A stretch of DNA of 49,411 nucleotides, taken from Nemertoderma westbladi (taxonomy: Eukaryota > Xenacoelomorpha > Nemertodermatida > Nemertodermatidae). Positions within the stretch are counted from its first letter, which is position 1, and each line of letters begins with the position of its first letter. The notes beneath the pieces are model-generated. The model made no database searches, was not told where the DNA came from, and saw nothing but the letters and a program-made list of their open reading frames with translations. The position numbers and the translations under genes were made by a program. Of this stretch, positions 22,201-37,200 are shown in pieces. The stretch is from assembly GCA_032718475.1 (NCBI GenBank), contig JAUCBJ010002146.1, forward strand, positions 1 through 49,411, in the 5' to 3' direction.

Positions 22201-25200
22201 ATTATATTTAGACCAGGGATTGATATCGCAATTACGTTTTCGCTTTTATGATGGCATTTCGGAGTCCAGTTATTTCTCATATGAACCCCGATGGTTATAC
22301 CACCGTACGGACGGCTGGTACAGTATCACCTTTTTCACTAGAAATGTTGAAACATTTGAAATCGGGGATATCAGGTATATTTCGCTATTAGGTAGCTATT
22401 TGTAATTCTTCGTAAAAACTTTCAAAATTCCGACGTATTTGCCTTGATTTATAGTTTGTTAGCATATCACCTACTCTAGTTATAATTTGGCACGGGTTTC
22501 TATTGGCGCAGTGGTCCAGTAGGTTAAGGCGCAGGTTACATTCTAGGCAGGTTAAGAGTTCGAATCTGGGTCAGTACAAATTTGTATTTTGCGCTATTTA
22601 TTTTCGGTTTCATTAAATTAGATAAGCCAATGGAGTGCGTACAACACATGGACAGATGAGTTGGGCCAATCGTAGGGCATTTGATGATTTATTGGTCCAA
22701 TGCGAGCTCATAGAATGTGGTAGAATGTTCTAGTGGATTCCATGCTTAGGATTTCCTATATAAGGCGCCGTTTGCCCTTCGGTTATCACCTTATTACTGT
22801 TACACACTCCTTCACTTCACTTATTGTTACTTCAGTCTTATTCGCTTGGTTATCTTTAATTTGTAAAAGTTTAGTTTAAAATTCGATAAATCTTTGCCAT
22901 TTAAGTTAAGATATACTGCAAACTAAGAACATGTAGCTTTTAGCGTATCTATCTTGAACAGCCAAACGCTTCGGGGAATGGATGCCTAAACCTTTAGGCC
23001 ACAGCAACGCAAGGGGAAGGGATATCCATGACGCATAAAGGTGCCCATACTATCTTCGCCCACGCCCATTTGGAAGCATGCCCGATTGCCTGAACACGCC
23101 CACATCAGAGGAGGTAAGACGCCTTTGCCCGCCGTAAGTTCATTAGATCAGGGTGAAGCGTGACGCCGTCCTGGGACGCCGTAAAATTTAGGACCAAATA
23201 CCTCAGATTCAGACAGGAAAAAACCCGGGTCAACCTGTACCTCTTACAGGTACGAGCTGTTGCTGTTCGTCAGTACGCGCAAGTACACTCAGGTGCGAAT
23301 AGCACGCTCTATAATTTGGTGATTGGCCGTACTAGCGGTACAGTACCGGTTAGCTCTGTAGGCCCTGCAGTTTGACTGACCTGTTTGAGTCCAAAGTATT
23401 TGATCAGGCAAGAGGCAGCTTTCTGCTACCAGCACTCATTTTGGCTGAGGGAGGTTTACTAACAATCTACCGCGCCCTTGCCACGTACTGATAGGTATTT
23501 ACGGGGTAACAAAATTCTAGAATAAAATTACATACCAGATCAGCTAGACGTATGGTAGTAAATTAACACCTATTCACCAATATAACACCTTAGCTCACAA
23601 TCAGAATCTGGTATTAGTGCCGATCGCGGGTGTAGTTACTAACACCGTAATTGCCCGGCTGAGTTGTGAATAAAGGAGGAGAGTGCCCTTTTGACGTCAG
23701 TTTGTAAGTATTGCGCCTACAACGTGCGACTAGTTTATTCGAGTAGCTAGCGCCCGGTATTGTTATTTTGATAAAATCACCAAAACCTAGTACAACAGCG
23801 GTACACCAAAATTATTTTATCGTAACACACACACACACACACGCGTCTTGAGATCTACTGATTTATTGATAGGTTATTATTATTTGTAGAGATATTTGTT
23901 ATTTTTTTTACTCAGGCACCCTTTTGACTGCCTTTTCCTGTGGGCAGTATTGTTCTTACGCTAGTATTGTTGACCCGCTAGCTCGTATTATACCCATCTA
24001 AATCACACCGCGGCAAGTTTACCGCAAGGTCGCTCTGGCAATGGAATATAACATCGACATCATCTGCATCCAAGAACATCGGATTTGTCATGAAGACACT
24101 GCCATGAAGTACAATGACATTGGAAATGGATGGACGTTAGTAACAAGCTCAGTAACTCAGCCAATGCATAAATTGGTGGAGTAGGAATTTTGCTAAGCCC
24201 ATTTGCACTTAAGACCCTAAACAACATCGAATCTATAAATTCCAGGGTTATGATCGCAACATTTGATGGGAATCCCAAGGCAACAGTTATATGTTGCTAC
24301 AGTCCAACCAATGCCTCAGAGCCAGAACAAGCAGTCAAGTTTTATGAAGAACTGACTGGACTTATAAAGGACATTCCGAAACACAATGTTAAAGTCATTG
24401 CTGGTGACCTGAATGCCCAAATTGGCCCAGAAGACATCAAGGGTTACACCTATAACACCAGTTCTAACAGAAATGGGTACTTACTTTTAGACCTAATGGA
24501 AGAATGTGAATTGATACCAACAAACAACTCATTCGAAAAGAGTAAGGGGAAGCTATGGACCTTTCAATACCCTAATGGAACCAAAGCACAACTGGATTAC
24601 ATCCTTATAAACAAAAAGTGGAGAAACAGCATGATCAACTGCGAGGCATACAGCTCGTTCAACCTAATTGGTTCGGACCACAGAATTGTGACTGCAGAGA
24701 TCAGACTCAGTTTGAGAACCAGCAAACCCAGGACAAGCAAGCAAATCAAATATGACTGGGAAAAACTCAGAACTGACAATGCTGTAAAGGATGCTTATAC
24801 AGTAGAAGTTCAAAACCGCTTTGAAGCACTTCAGTCAATGGATGAAGACCAATCCACCAATTCAATATACCAGAATATAATAACAGCCCACAAGGAATCA
24901 GCTAAGAGGCATATCCCCCAGAAACCCAAACGAAAACAATATGTACCATGGCAAAACTCTGAGGTTACTTGTAAGAGAGAAGATCTTAAGATAGCCTACA
25001 AAGTTAAAACCAAACAACCAACAACCGAAAACATTAACAAGGTTGAGAAAGCTAAGGACGATCTTAAATTGGCCTACAACATCAGCCAGGAAAAGTACAT
25101 ACAGGATAAAACTGAAGCAATTACAACTGCTCACATACAGCAACAATCAAGACTTAAACCTGGCAAACTGTAAATGAGGTATCTGGTCGGAAAAGTTGTG

Positions 25201-28200
25201 CAAAGGGGCGCCTCAAAGCCGATAGTCCTAAAGAACGTGTTGGGAAGTGGAAAAATCACTTCAGCAATTTGCTTGGGCAACCACCAAACATCGAGGTGAG
25301 ACCTACAAGGAAAATATATGACAAGACACTACCTATAGAAACAGGGGACTTCACACCTGCCGAACTCCAAAGAAGCATTAAAAGCATGTCCAATAATAAA
25401 GCGAGTGGATTAGATGAAATCCCAGCGGAGGTATGGAAAACCGGAGTGCTAAACAGACCATTATTGAATGTTTGCAACCGGATGTTAAAAGGGGAAAAGC
25501 CACCACCAATTTGGACTAAAGGTCAACTAAAGCCTCTCCCCAAGAAAGGAGACCTCGGCATACCAACAAACTATCGTGGGATCTGTCTGCTTGTGGTAGC
25601 TGCCAAAATATACAATAAAATGATTCTATATAGGATTAGGCCTCACATAGAGAAACTACTGCGTAAGAGCCAAAACGGATTTCGACCAAGTAGATCAACA
25701 ATAGCTCAGATACTTGCACTACGGAGACTGATTGAAGGAATTAAGTCAAAGAATCTCCCCGCTGTCATGACTTTTGTGGACTTCAAGAAGGCATTCGACT
25801 CCATCCATAGAGGTAAAATGCTTGAAATCCTAAGAGCTTATGGAATACCAGAAGTAATTGTTGCTGGCATTGTATTGTTATATTGTGACACAGAAGCGCA
25901 GGTACTCTCACCAGATGCTGAAACTGAGTTTTTCTCAATCCTGGCTGGCGTACTGCAAGGTGACACATTAGCACCATTACTATTTGTAATTGTGCTGGAT
26001 TACGCAATGAGGACGGCCACAAAGGGTGAAGACCTGGGATTCACACTTCAAGAACGCAGAAGTAGTAGATATCCGGCAACTACAGTCACAGACACCGACT
26101 TTGCGGATGACATCGCCCTGCTCTCTAATACCCTAGCAGATGCACAGCTTCTACTAAATAAAGTGGAGAGGGCTGCTAAGGAGGTTGGATTGCATATAAA
26201 TGCTACAAAGACCGAATTCATGACCTTTAATGTTGATGGAAACTTGACAACCAGTGATAATAATCAACTAAGGAAGGTCGATGACTTCCAGTACCTTGGA
26301 TCATGGATAGAGAGTAGCAAAAAGGACATAGAAGTTAGGAAAGCAAAGGCTAGGGTAGCTCTATCAAAAATGGATACCATCTGGAAATCAGATCTCTCCA
26401 GGCACCTGAAGACTAAGTTCTTTCGAGCCACAGTGGAAAGTGTATTTTTATATGGGGGTGAGACCTGGACACTGACTAAATCACTTGAACAACGAATTGA
26501 TGGTTGCTACACAAGACTACTAAGGGCAGCCCTAAACATCAGCTGGAGACAACACATGACAAACGCCGAGCTTTATGGTACAATACCACCTGTATCAACC
26601 ACCCTCCGTGAACGCAGATTAAGATTCAGTGGGCACCGCTGGCGAAATAAAGACGAGGTCATACCAGATCTACTTTTCTGGCAACCAACTCATGGAAAGC
26701 GTAGTCGTGGACGACCGGCCATAACATATATAGATCAACTTGAAAGGGATACTGAACTTGGGAGAAACGAAATTGCGACAACTATGGAGAATCGGGAAGC
26801 CTGGAAGGATCTCATTTCCACTGTCCGAGTTCGCTCGACCTAGTAGTAGTAGTAGGATTCGCTACGCGAGGATTGTTTTCCCGTGAGTTTGGTCTGTATC
26901 TGTAGACTGTACATCTGCCTCACCGGTTAGAGGCCGGGCATCCTGTTTGTCTCGTTAGCACGGGCATTTGATTCACCCAAGTATTAGAAGAGACATCAGG
27001 CTCCTTTCCTTGCCAGTAGTAGTTTGTGTACTTAGTATCTGTTTATTTAGACACCCTGGACTGGGACTTCTTGTCAGGTACTGTACGAACCCGTGTACAC
27101 TGCTGGATTCTACAGTAAGGTATTTCGTAACTAGGATTCGGTAGGCGGTATGCTACTGGACTTATCATAAATGTTTATTGGCGCTTTCATGGCGACTCAC
27201 CTGGATGTACTCTGTGTCACTTGTGAAGCTCTGCGTTATATTGGCGCTTTCATGGCGACTCACCTGGATGTACTCTGTGTCACTTGTGAAGCTCTGCGTT
27301 ATATTGGCGCTCTCATGGCGACTCACCTGGATGTACTCTGTGTCACTTGTGAAGCTCTGCGTTATATTGGCGCTTTCATGGCGACTCACCTGGATGTACT
27401 CTGTGTCACTTGTGAAGCTCTGCGTTATATTGGCGCTCTCATGGCGACTCACCTGGATGTACTCTGTGTCACTTGTGAAGCTCTGCGTTATATTGGCGCT
27501 TTCATGGCGACTCACCTGGATGTACTCTGTGTCACTTGTGAAGCTCTGCGTTATATTGGCGCTTTCATGGCGACTCACCTGGATGTACTCTGTGTCACTT
27601 GTGAAGCTCTGCGTTATATTGGCGCTCTCATGGCGACTCACCTGGATGTACTCTGTGTCACTTGTGAAGCTCTGCGTTATATTGGCGCTTTCATGGCGAC
27701 TCACCTGGATGTACTCTGTGTCACTTGTGAAGCTCTGCGTTATATTGGCGCTTTCATGGCGACTCACCTGGATGTACTCTGTGTCACTTGTGAAGCTCTG
27801 CGTTATATTGGCGCTTTCATGGCGACTCACCTGGATGTACTCTGTGTCACTTGTGAAGCTCTGCGTTATATTGGCGCTCTCATGGCGACTCACCTGGATG
27901 TACTCTGTGTCACTTGTGAAGCTCTGCGTTATAACTCTGTTTATTAGCGCTTTCATGGCGACTCACCTGGATGTACTCTGTGTCACTTGTGAAGCTCTGC
28001 GTTATATTGGCGCTCTCATGGCGACTCACCTGGATGTACTCTGTGTCACTTGTGAAGCTCTGCGTTATAACTCTGTTTATTGGCGCTCTCATGGCGACTC
28101 ACCTGGATGTACTCTGTGTCACTTGTGAAGCTCTGCGTTATATTGGCGCTCTCATGGCGACTCACCTGGATGTACTCTGTGTCACTTGTGAAGCTCTGCG

Positions 28201-31200
28201 TTATATTGGCGCTTTCATGGCGACTCACCTGGATGTACTCTGTGTCACTTGTGAAGCTCTGCGTTATATTGGCGCTTTCATGGCGACTCACCTGGATGTA
28301 CTCTGTGTCACTTGTGAAGCTCTGCGTTATATTGGCGCTTTCATGGCGACTCACCTGGATGTACTCTGTGTCACTTGTGAAGCTCTGCGTTATATTGGCG
28401 CTTTCATGGCGACTCACCTGGATGTACTCTGTGTCACTTGTGAAGCTCTGCGTTATATTGGCGCTTTCATGGCGACTCACCTGGATGTACTCTGTGTCAC
28501 TTGTGAAGCTCTGCGTTATATTGGCGCTTTCATGGCGACTCACCTGGATGTACTCTGTGTCACTTGTGAAGCTCTGCGTTATATTGGCGCTTTCATGGCG
28601 ACTCACCTGGATGTACTCTGTGTCACTTGTGAAGCTCTGCGTTATATTGGCGCTTTCATGGCGACTCACCTGGATGTACTCTGTGTCACTTGTGAAGCTC
28701 TGCGTTATAACTCTGAGTCGCTTTATCATATGGAATTCCGATAGATTCTCTATTAATATATCCCAATGGAGTGTTAGGAAGTTCCAGAACATAACGGCCC
28801 CTGTTGGGGTGTCTGCTAACGGTAAGATGTAATCCATGTGCGATGGTAGAATTACAGATGAGTTTAATGACAACTCTAATAACCTAAAACATTAAATTAT
28901 AGAGTTTTTAGTTAATAAATATTTATTATTCACAAGTTAAATTAAATAAAATAGAAAAGTATCCGCGCTTTCCATTTACATAAAAAGTTTAAAGAAATCA
29001 AACCAAATTGACTCCTTCTTTCACAAACAAGTTTCATATGCAGTTGTTATCCAACCATTAGAGTGTCGGTTTGTAACAATTTTTAAATAAAACTGTGCCT
29101 CTTCATACACATACCTGTTATATTGTTATGTATCTTACGGTGATCTGATTCTCGTGTCTTTACTTATACTCACTAACTACCTCCGTTCGTGAAACATGGT
29201 TAATATTTTAATGTGATATTGCATAATTGAAGCAATATTGTTTTTTAATAATAACCTAACCTAATAATATTCCAGGGGTTTTCAGTGCAAGACAGGCCGT
29301 ATAACATATCGGCTTTGTCTTGAGGGTCATCTGCGTTGAGATATAGTTGGAGCAACCTTTCCCATGCGTCATGTATCTTTGACCACTTTGTGCCGTAGCA
29401 AAGAATTACTTTTCTAAAGAAAACATTAATCATGAAATTATACTGACATTTACCGAGGTTGTCGGTTGATGCGTTAAAAATTATTTATGGCCTAATTTTA
29501 AGTGTCGTCAGTGTTAGTGTCTGTTAATTTTCAGTTTTAAGTTTTCTTGAGAACCTCACCCACCCCCCCCCCCCCCCCCCTACCCCCCACCCATCCATCC
29601 CACCCACTAGACTCACCTAAAGTTATTGACAGGTTGACCTTGAAGGAATTTATCGTGTTGGTTAGTACAATGTTCAATGCAGTAGGATTGTTCGTACTGA
29701 CAAGCCATGTTCACAAACACATCTTGTAACTCTTCCTCTATATATCTGTTGCGTTCCTGTAAAATGATATGATGCGTTTTATTAATGTTAAATGTATTAT
29801 ATTATGCTGTGACGGGATCCTTAAGTTGGCAGTCTGGATCCCGACCGGTGTGTTGTTTGGGTTATACGCGTCGCCGCGTCCGTAGGCTGCTGAAAGGCTG
29901 ATGTCTGAATCTAGAAGGCCGAAGGCCGTTTGAATAACCGAGTTTTGGTGGCAGTTGTTCGTAATGTCAGAATGTAATAATAGCACAATCAGAATATAAT
30001 AGCACGGTAATGACGACGGTTAAAAACCGTTCCGGTCCCACAACTCTACACATACCAACTGAATCATAAGCAATAAATAAAACGGTTATATTACTAACAC
30101 ATTGGTTATTCCTAATGCTCTAAGTGGCCTGGATGCGCTTCAATCACATGGTTTCCTGTCCCATCATTGGCTAACCTATAAATCTCTACTTTGGCACTCC
30201 CTGTTGCCACCATCCCTTGCCGCTAGCCCCTTTGTCCCCTTGAGATGGCTTATGGCCTCTCAACTCGGCTCGTGGTTGATTGCCTAAGTAGGTTATTAGG
30301 TGACATTATATTTGTAATGTCACCTTCCCAACTATAATTGTTAAAAGCCACTATCCCCATTTTCCACTGGGTAGTGCAGGGAATTGAATCCGCTTACATA
30401 TGCTCATGGACTAAAAAACTTCCAGATCGTGTAAAACTTACATTAAAACCAAACAGACCAATCTGTAGAACTTACATTAAACCAAACATACCAATCTGTA
30501 AAACTTATAGAACCAAACAAACCAATCTGTAGAACCTACATTAAACCAAACATACCAATCTGTAGAACTTACATTAAAACCAAACAAACCAATCTGTAGA
30601 ACTTACATTAAACCAAACATACCAATCTGTAGAACTTACATTAAACCAAACATACCAATCTGTAAAACTTACATTAGAACCAAACAAACCAATCTGTAGA
30701 ACTTACATTAAACCAAACATACCAATCTGTAGAACTTACATTAAACCAAACATACCAATCTGTAGAACTTACATTAAAACCAAACATACCAATCTGTAGA
30801 ACTTACATTAAACCAAACATACCAATCTGTAGAACTTACATTAAACCAAACATACCAATCTGTAGAACTTACATTAAATCCAAACATACCAATCTGTAGA
30901 ACTTACATTAAACCAAACAAACCAATCTGTAAAACTTACATTAAACCAAACATACCAATCTGTAGAACTTACATTAAACCAAACATACCAATCTGTAGAA
31001 CTTACATTAAACCAAACAAACCAATCTGTAAAACTTACATTAAACCAAACATACCAATCTGTAGAACTTACATTAAACCAAACATACCAATCTGTAGAAC
31101 TTACATTAAACCAAACATACCAATCTGTAGCAACTTACATTAAACCAAACATACCAATCTGTAGAACTTACATTAAACCAAACATACCAATCTGTAGAAC

Positions 31201-34200
31201 TTACATTAAACCAAACATACCAATCTGTAGAACTTACATTAAACCAAACATACCAATCTGTAGAACTTACATTAAACCAAACATACCAATCTGTAGAACT
31301 TACATTAAACCAAACATACCAATCTGTAGAACTTACATTAAACCAAACAAACCAATCTGTAAAACTTACATTAAACCAAACATACCAATCTGTAGAACTT
31401 ACATTAAACCAAACATACCAATCTGTAGAACTTACATTAAACCAAACAAACCAATCTGTAAAACTTACATTAAACCAAACATACCAATCTGTAGAACTTA
31501 CATTAAAACCAAACAAACCAATCTGTAGAACTTACATTAAACCAAACATACTACCAATCTGTAGAACTTACATTAAACCAAACATACCAATCTGTAGAAC
31601 TTACATTAAACCAAACATACCAATCTGTAGAACTTACATTAAACCAAACAAACCAATCTGTAAAACTTACATTAAACCAAACATACCAATCTGTAGAACT
31701 TACATTAAACCAAACATACCAATCTCTAGAACTTACATTAAAACCAAACAAACCAATCTGTAGAACTTACATTAAACCAAACATACTACCAATCTGTAGA
31801 ACTTACATTAAACCAAACATACCAATCTGTAGAACTTACATTAAACCAAACATACCAATCTGTAGAACTTACATTAAACCAAACAAACCAATCTGTAAAA
31901 CTTACATTAAACCAAACATACCAATCTGTAGAACTTACATTAAACCAAACATACCAATCTGTAGAACTTACATTAAACCAAACAAACCAATCTGTAAAAC
32001 TTACATTAAACCAAACATACCAATCTGTAGAACTTACATTAAAACCAAACAAACCAATCTGTAGAACTTACATTAAACCAAACATACCAATCTGTAGAAC
32101 TTACATTAAACCAAACATACCAATCTGTAGAACTTACATTAAAATCAAACATACCAATCTGTAGAACTTACATTAAACCAAACAAACCAATCTGTAAAAC
32201 TTACATTAAACCAAACATACCAATCTGTAGAACTTACATTAAAACCAAACAAACCAATCTGTAGAGCTTACATTAAACCAAACATACCAATCTGTAGAAC
32301 TTACATTAAACCAAACATACCAATCTGTAGAACTTACATTAAACCAAACAAACCAATCTGTAGAACTTACATTAAACCAAACATACCAATCTGTAGAACT
32401 TACATTAAACCAAACATACCATCTGTAAAACTTACATTAAACCAAACAAACCAATCTGTAGAACTTACATTAAACCAAACATACCAATCTGTAGAACTTA
32501 CATTAAACCAAACGTACCAATCTGTAGAACTTACATTAAACCAAACATACCAATCTGTAGAACTTACATTAAACCAAACAAACCAATCTGTAGAACTTAC
32601 ATTAAACCAAACGTACCAATCTGTAGAACTTACATTAAACCAAACATACCATCTGTAAAACTTACATTAAACCAAACAAACCAATCTGTAGAACTTACAT
32701 TAAACCAAACATACCAATCTGTAGAACTTACATTAAACCAAACGTACCAATCTGTAGAACTTACATTAAACCAAACATACCAATCTGTAGAACTTACATT
32801 AAACCAAACAAACCAATCTGTAGAACTTACATTAAACCCATTCTCAGTGAATCCATTGGTTACTAAACTCTGTGCGAACGCATTCCATCTAGCGGAGAGT
32901 CTAGTACCGGTAAGTACTCGGTGTATGTAATCCCATTCTGTGCGCGCCACCTTCCATACCAGTAACCCTTCATCATCATTGTCTGACTGTAAGCTTTCAA
33001 CCTTCCTAGATAGTTCGATAGCCGTTCCGATATTCAGTTGCCCCCCTAGATAATTTCAAAAAGATTAAAAAAATATAAACGCAAAGTTCTTGTGTAAAAT
33101 AAAGCGGAACAAAATACATTATTTACTCCTTTCCGCAGTCGCCCATTCACCCGCAACTCGTTGGGTATGTGACCCGCATAGCAGCAACCGACCTCATCGT
33201 GGATTCGATAAACAAGATTCGCTAAACTTCAAAACATTAAAAATATTAATAACTATAGATAATGACTGTAAAAGGTTCTAATGCCACGGTTAAGAAGAGA
33301 CAGTTTCTATTTATATGGCCATTTTATCCTCACGGACGTCTTCAGTAAATAAATTTCAAAAAAAAATTGTTTTATTATATATAATAATTATGTTTTAGTT
33401 TTATTGTTGTATTTATTTTAATATATTTCCCACGAACGGCATAATTTCGTTAAAAATATTGATGACCTACTGTTCCTTATATTGCAGTGGGTTCAATATA
33501 TACAAAAGTGACCAAAACATACAAAAAAGATAGAACAAGATGTAATTTCATTTCTACTGAATGAAATCTCATGAAATAAAATGTTACATAAATTTTGCTT
33601 GATATCGTCAAAAACCACGGAAAACGTGATGTTTTGACAAAAAAAAATGATTATGAGCAGTTAAATAAGGAGCTCAAGTTTCTATCTGATAGTCAATAAA
33701 AGTTAATATGTTATATATACCAAATGAGACTATAAATTTTAAGAAACATCATAGTCTGTAGATGTATTGTTAGCATATAGGAGATCCTGGAACATTTTGT
33801 TTTCTAGTACACCACTAAAAATGTCCCCAATGGCAAAAATTTAATAACGGCAATTGTGGTTACAGGCACACCTTGGCAATTTTTTTTAAGAATCTGTAAT
33901 TACTCAGCTGTAACACACAAAAACAATTATATAAATTTATCGAAAACTTTTGAAGATATGTGGGTTTGAAGAGCCTCAGATCGGGAGGGAAAACCATAAA
34001 CTGTCCCCTCCTGTAACCAACGTTAAAGCTGATAGAATCGCATATAATTGGTACCTCGGTAAAACAATTACAGTTCTGAAATCGTCCTTAAAAATGCCTT
34101 CAATTGATGTATAATATATATTTAATTAACAAAATAACTAAATATTTATAACAAAATATATAATTGATTTATAATGGGTGTTTGGCCTTGTCAGTCGTAC

Positions 34201-37200
34201 CATAAAACGTCCCCCCATCTGTAACCGCCTTGTAACCAGGCTCTCATTACATTTACATGGAAGGATACAGGCAAGGAAGTGTCCCACGCTTGTAACCAAT
34301 TATCCTATTAAAATAATGGTTACAGGCAGTGGACAAGAATGGACAAGCAGTATTTTTTTTTTACAGATCATATTTAAGGTCGGCCAATATTCGCATTGAA
34401 TTCTACGGACTCTCAGCTTTCAGAATATATATCATATGTTGAGTTTTGAGAAACTTTATTTTTTACAAAAAAATGGCCACTTTTTTTCCCCAGTGGTTTA
34501 ATTAAATATCGTGAATTCGCGGATTACCTTTAGCTAGGTTGAACGCGTCTGAGAGTAAGCCAGCCTGCTCCATAGATGGGAACGAATCGAAGTTCTGAGT
34601 GATAATGGACCAGCTACTTTGGTCGTAATTTACCCTGTTTAAGAAAAATAACAAAATCAGAATTAGAAATGAATGTATTTCTCGAAACATTTATCACGAA
34701 CCTTGATATGGATTTGGGGGTCCTATCTCAAAATCAAATCATCTACTGTAATTATATAATTAGCTAATATTCAACTAACCTGTATAGAGCAGTTCTCCCA
34801 ATGTTAAAGATCAACCAATGATTCAACGGTATGTTATTACCAATAAACAGCTTCATACTGGGCTGGTCTGCAGACAACCAGGTCGTGTTGCTCTCACTAC
34901 AATTAAACTCATTGTGTCGCTGGGCCGTCCAGAATACAGGAATATACCAAGTCTTAGTCGAGGTCGAGTTGAGATAAACAAACTGCGACTGGGTGATCAT
35001 AACATGATGTCTGAAACATTATACTACTTTATGAACAACAACAGTAGTGGTGGGGGTTCGTGACTACAACTAAAAGGCTGTGTAAACGCTACGGCTACAA
35101 CAGACAGCCGACAACAACTACCAACAACCGTTACTATGAACAAGGTTAGAACAACCTGCCGCTATAACCTCCTTCTTTCCATTAACGCTAAGAGCGGGCG
35201 ACAGTTGATTGTGTCGTATTGTTGACGCATACTAACTCTTGTACCGGTATACTACCTCATTAGAAATGTCAGTACAGCTCAGAATTGTGACTGAGGTTGA
35301 TCCACTAAGCTTTCTGTATGTCTCACAAAGGAACTAGCAAACTTACCCGTCACTCAATCTGGTTACATTTAGCACCGGATATCCACTCTGGGTAGCCCAC
35401 AATCTCATCATGGTATCCAATGGAGCTGGGAAGGGAGCCATCGTCGCATTCGCTATCTCCACCTCCATGGCTCGCCACAACCCCGAGCTCTTTGTGCTTT
35501 CGTATTCGTTCAGCTGCAAAACAAAGTGTATTGGATTACCAATATATTTTACCCGACCGAATTTATTAATTATTTAACAGATATTCACATGTCGATCTTC
35601 ATCACCTACCAGTAGACAAGAGGTCTAGATACTCGAATGGTATAAAAAAACAAAAAACCCTGTTAAAAATCAAAGCGCTCTAAGTGTAGGAAACCTGGAT
35701 GCTATATAAGGATAACTCTGTAATGAATCCACGAGTAATTAAGGGATAACCAACCATGCAACCAACCTTCTCTCTCGTTTACTAAACGCCAATCCTTCGC
35801 AATCATTGGCTGCTTGCAGAACCTAAACAACTTTCAGTTTGTACTCGATGAATATTTCGTATGAAAATCATCCGGTTGGCCACATACGGTTTCTCAGAGA
35901 TTGGACTTTATCTACATTATCTCAATTAAATAAACTAAAGGGACTCGATAAAATCAAATCTCTTTTCGTAAAAAAGAATCTTCAATAATCCACAGCGAAC
36001 CGATGCTGCCTGTGTCTGTTTCTATTGTCTGGGATCCACAGCGTGCCGATGCTGCCTGTGTCTGTTTCTATTGTCTGGGATCCACAGCGAACCGATGCTG
36101 CCTGTGTCTGTTTCTATTGTCTGGGATCCACAGCGAACCGATGCTGCCTGTGTCTGTTTCTATTGTCTGGGATCCACAGCGAACCGATGCTGCCTGTGTC
36201 TGTTTCTATTGTCTGGGATCCACAGCGAACCGATGCTGCCTGTGTCTGTTTCTATTGTCTGGGATCCACAGCGAACCGATGCTGCCTGTGTCGGTTTCTA
36301 TTGTCTGGGATCCACAGCGAACCGATGCTGCCTGTGTATGTTTCTATTGTCTGGGATCAACAGCGAACCGATGCTGCCTGTGTCTGTTTCTATTGTCTGG
36401 GATCCAGAGCGAACCGATGCTGCTGTGTCTGTTTCTATTGTCTGGGATCCACAGCGATCCGATGCTGCCTGTGTCTGTTTCTATTGTCTGGGATCAACAG
36501 CGAACCGATGCTGCCTGTGTCTGTTTCTATTGTCTGGGATCCACAGCGAACCGATGCTGCCTGTGTCTGTTTCTATTGTCTGGGATCCACAGCGAACCGA
36601 TGCTGCCTGTGTCTGTTTCTATTGTCTGGGATCCACAGCGCACCGATGCTGCCTGTGTCTGTTTCTATTGTCTGGGATCCACAGCGAACCGATGCTGCCT
36701 GTGTCTGTTTCTATTGTCTGGGATCCACAGCGAACCGATGCTGTCTGTGTCTGTTTCTATTGTCTGGGATCCACAGCGAACCGATGCTGCCTGTGTCTGT
36801 TTCTATTGTCTGGGATCCACAGCGAACCGATGCTGCCTGTGTCTGTTTCTATTGTCTGGGATCAACAGCGAACCGATGCTGCCTGTGTCTGTTTCTATTG
36901 TCTGGGATCCACAGCGAACCGATGCTGCCTGTGTCTGTTTCTATTGTCTGGGATCCACAGCGAACCGATGCTGCCTGTGTCTGTTTCTATTGTCTGGGAT
37001 CCACAGCGAACCGATGCTGCCTGTGTCGGTTTCTATTGTCTGGGATCCACAGCGCACCGATGCTGCCTGTGTCTGTTTCTAATTGTCTGGGATCCACAGC
37101 GAACCGATGCTGCCTGTGTCTGTTTCTATTGTCTGGGATCCACAGCGAACCGATGCTGCCTGTGTCTGTTTCTATTGTCTGGGATCCACAGCGAACCGAT

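Noticed and set aside
22504-22576. Functional tRNA gene
   Set aside because: Box A and box B are present but the acceptor and anticodon stems do not pair; it fits a SINE head better.
29738-29986. 82-codon minus frame as a small gene or an extra aminopeptidase exon
   Set aside because: No family similarity, and it overlaps the exon 11 acceptor at 29757; exons 10 and 11 already join in phase.
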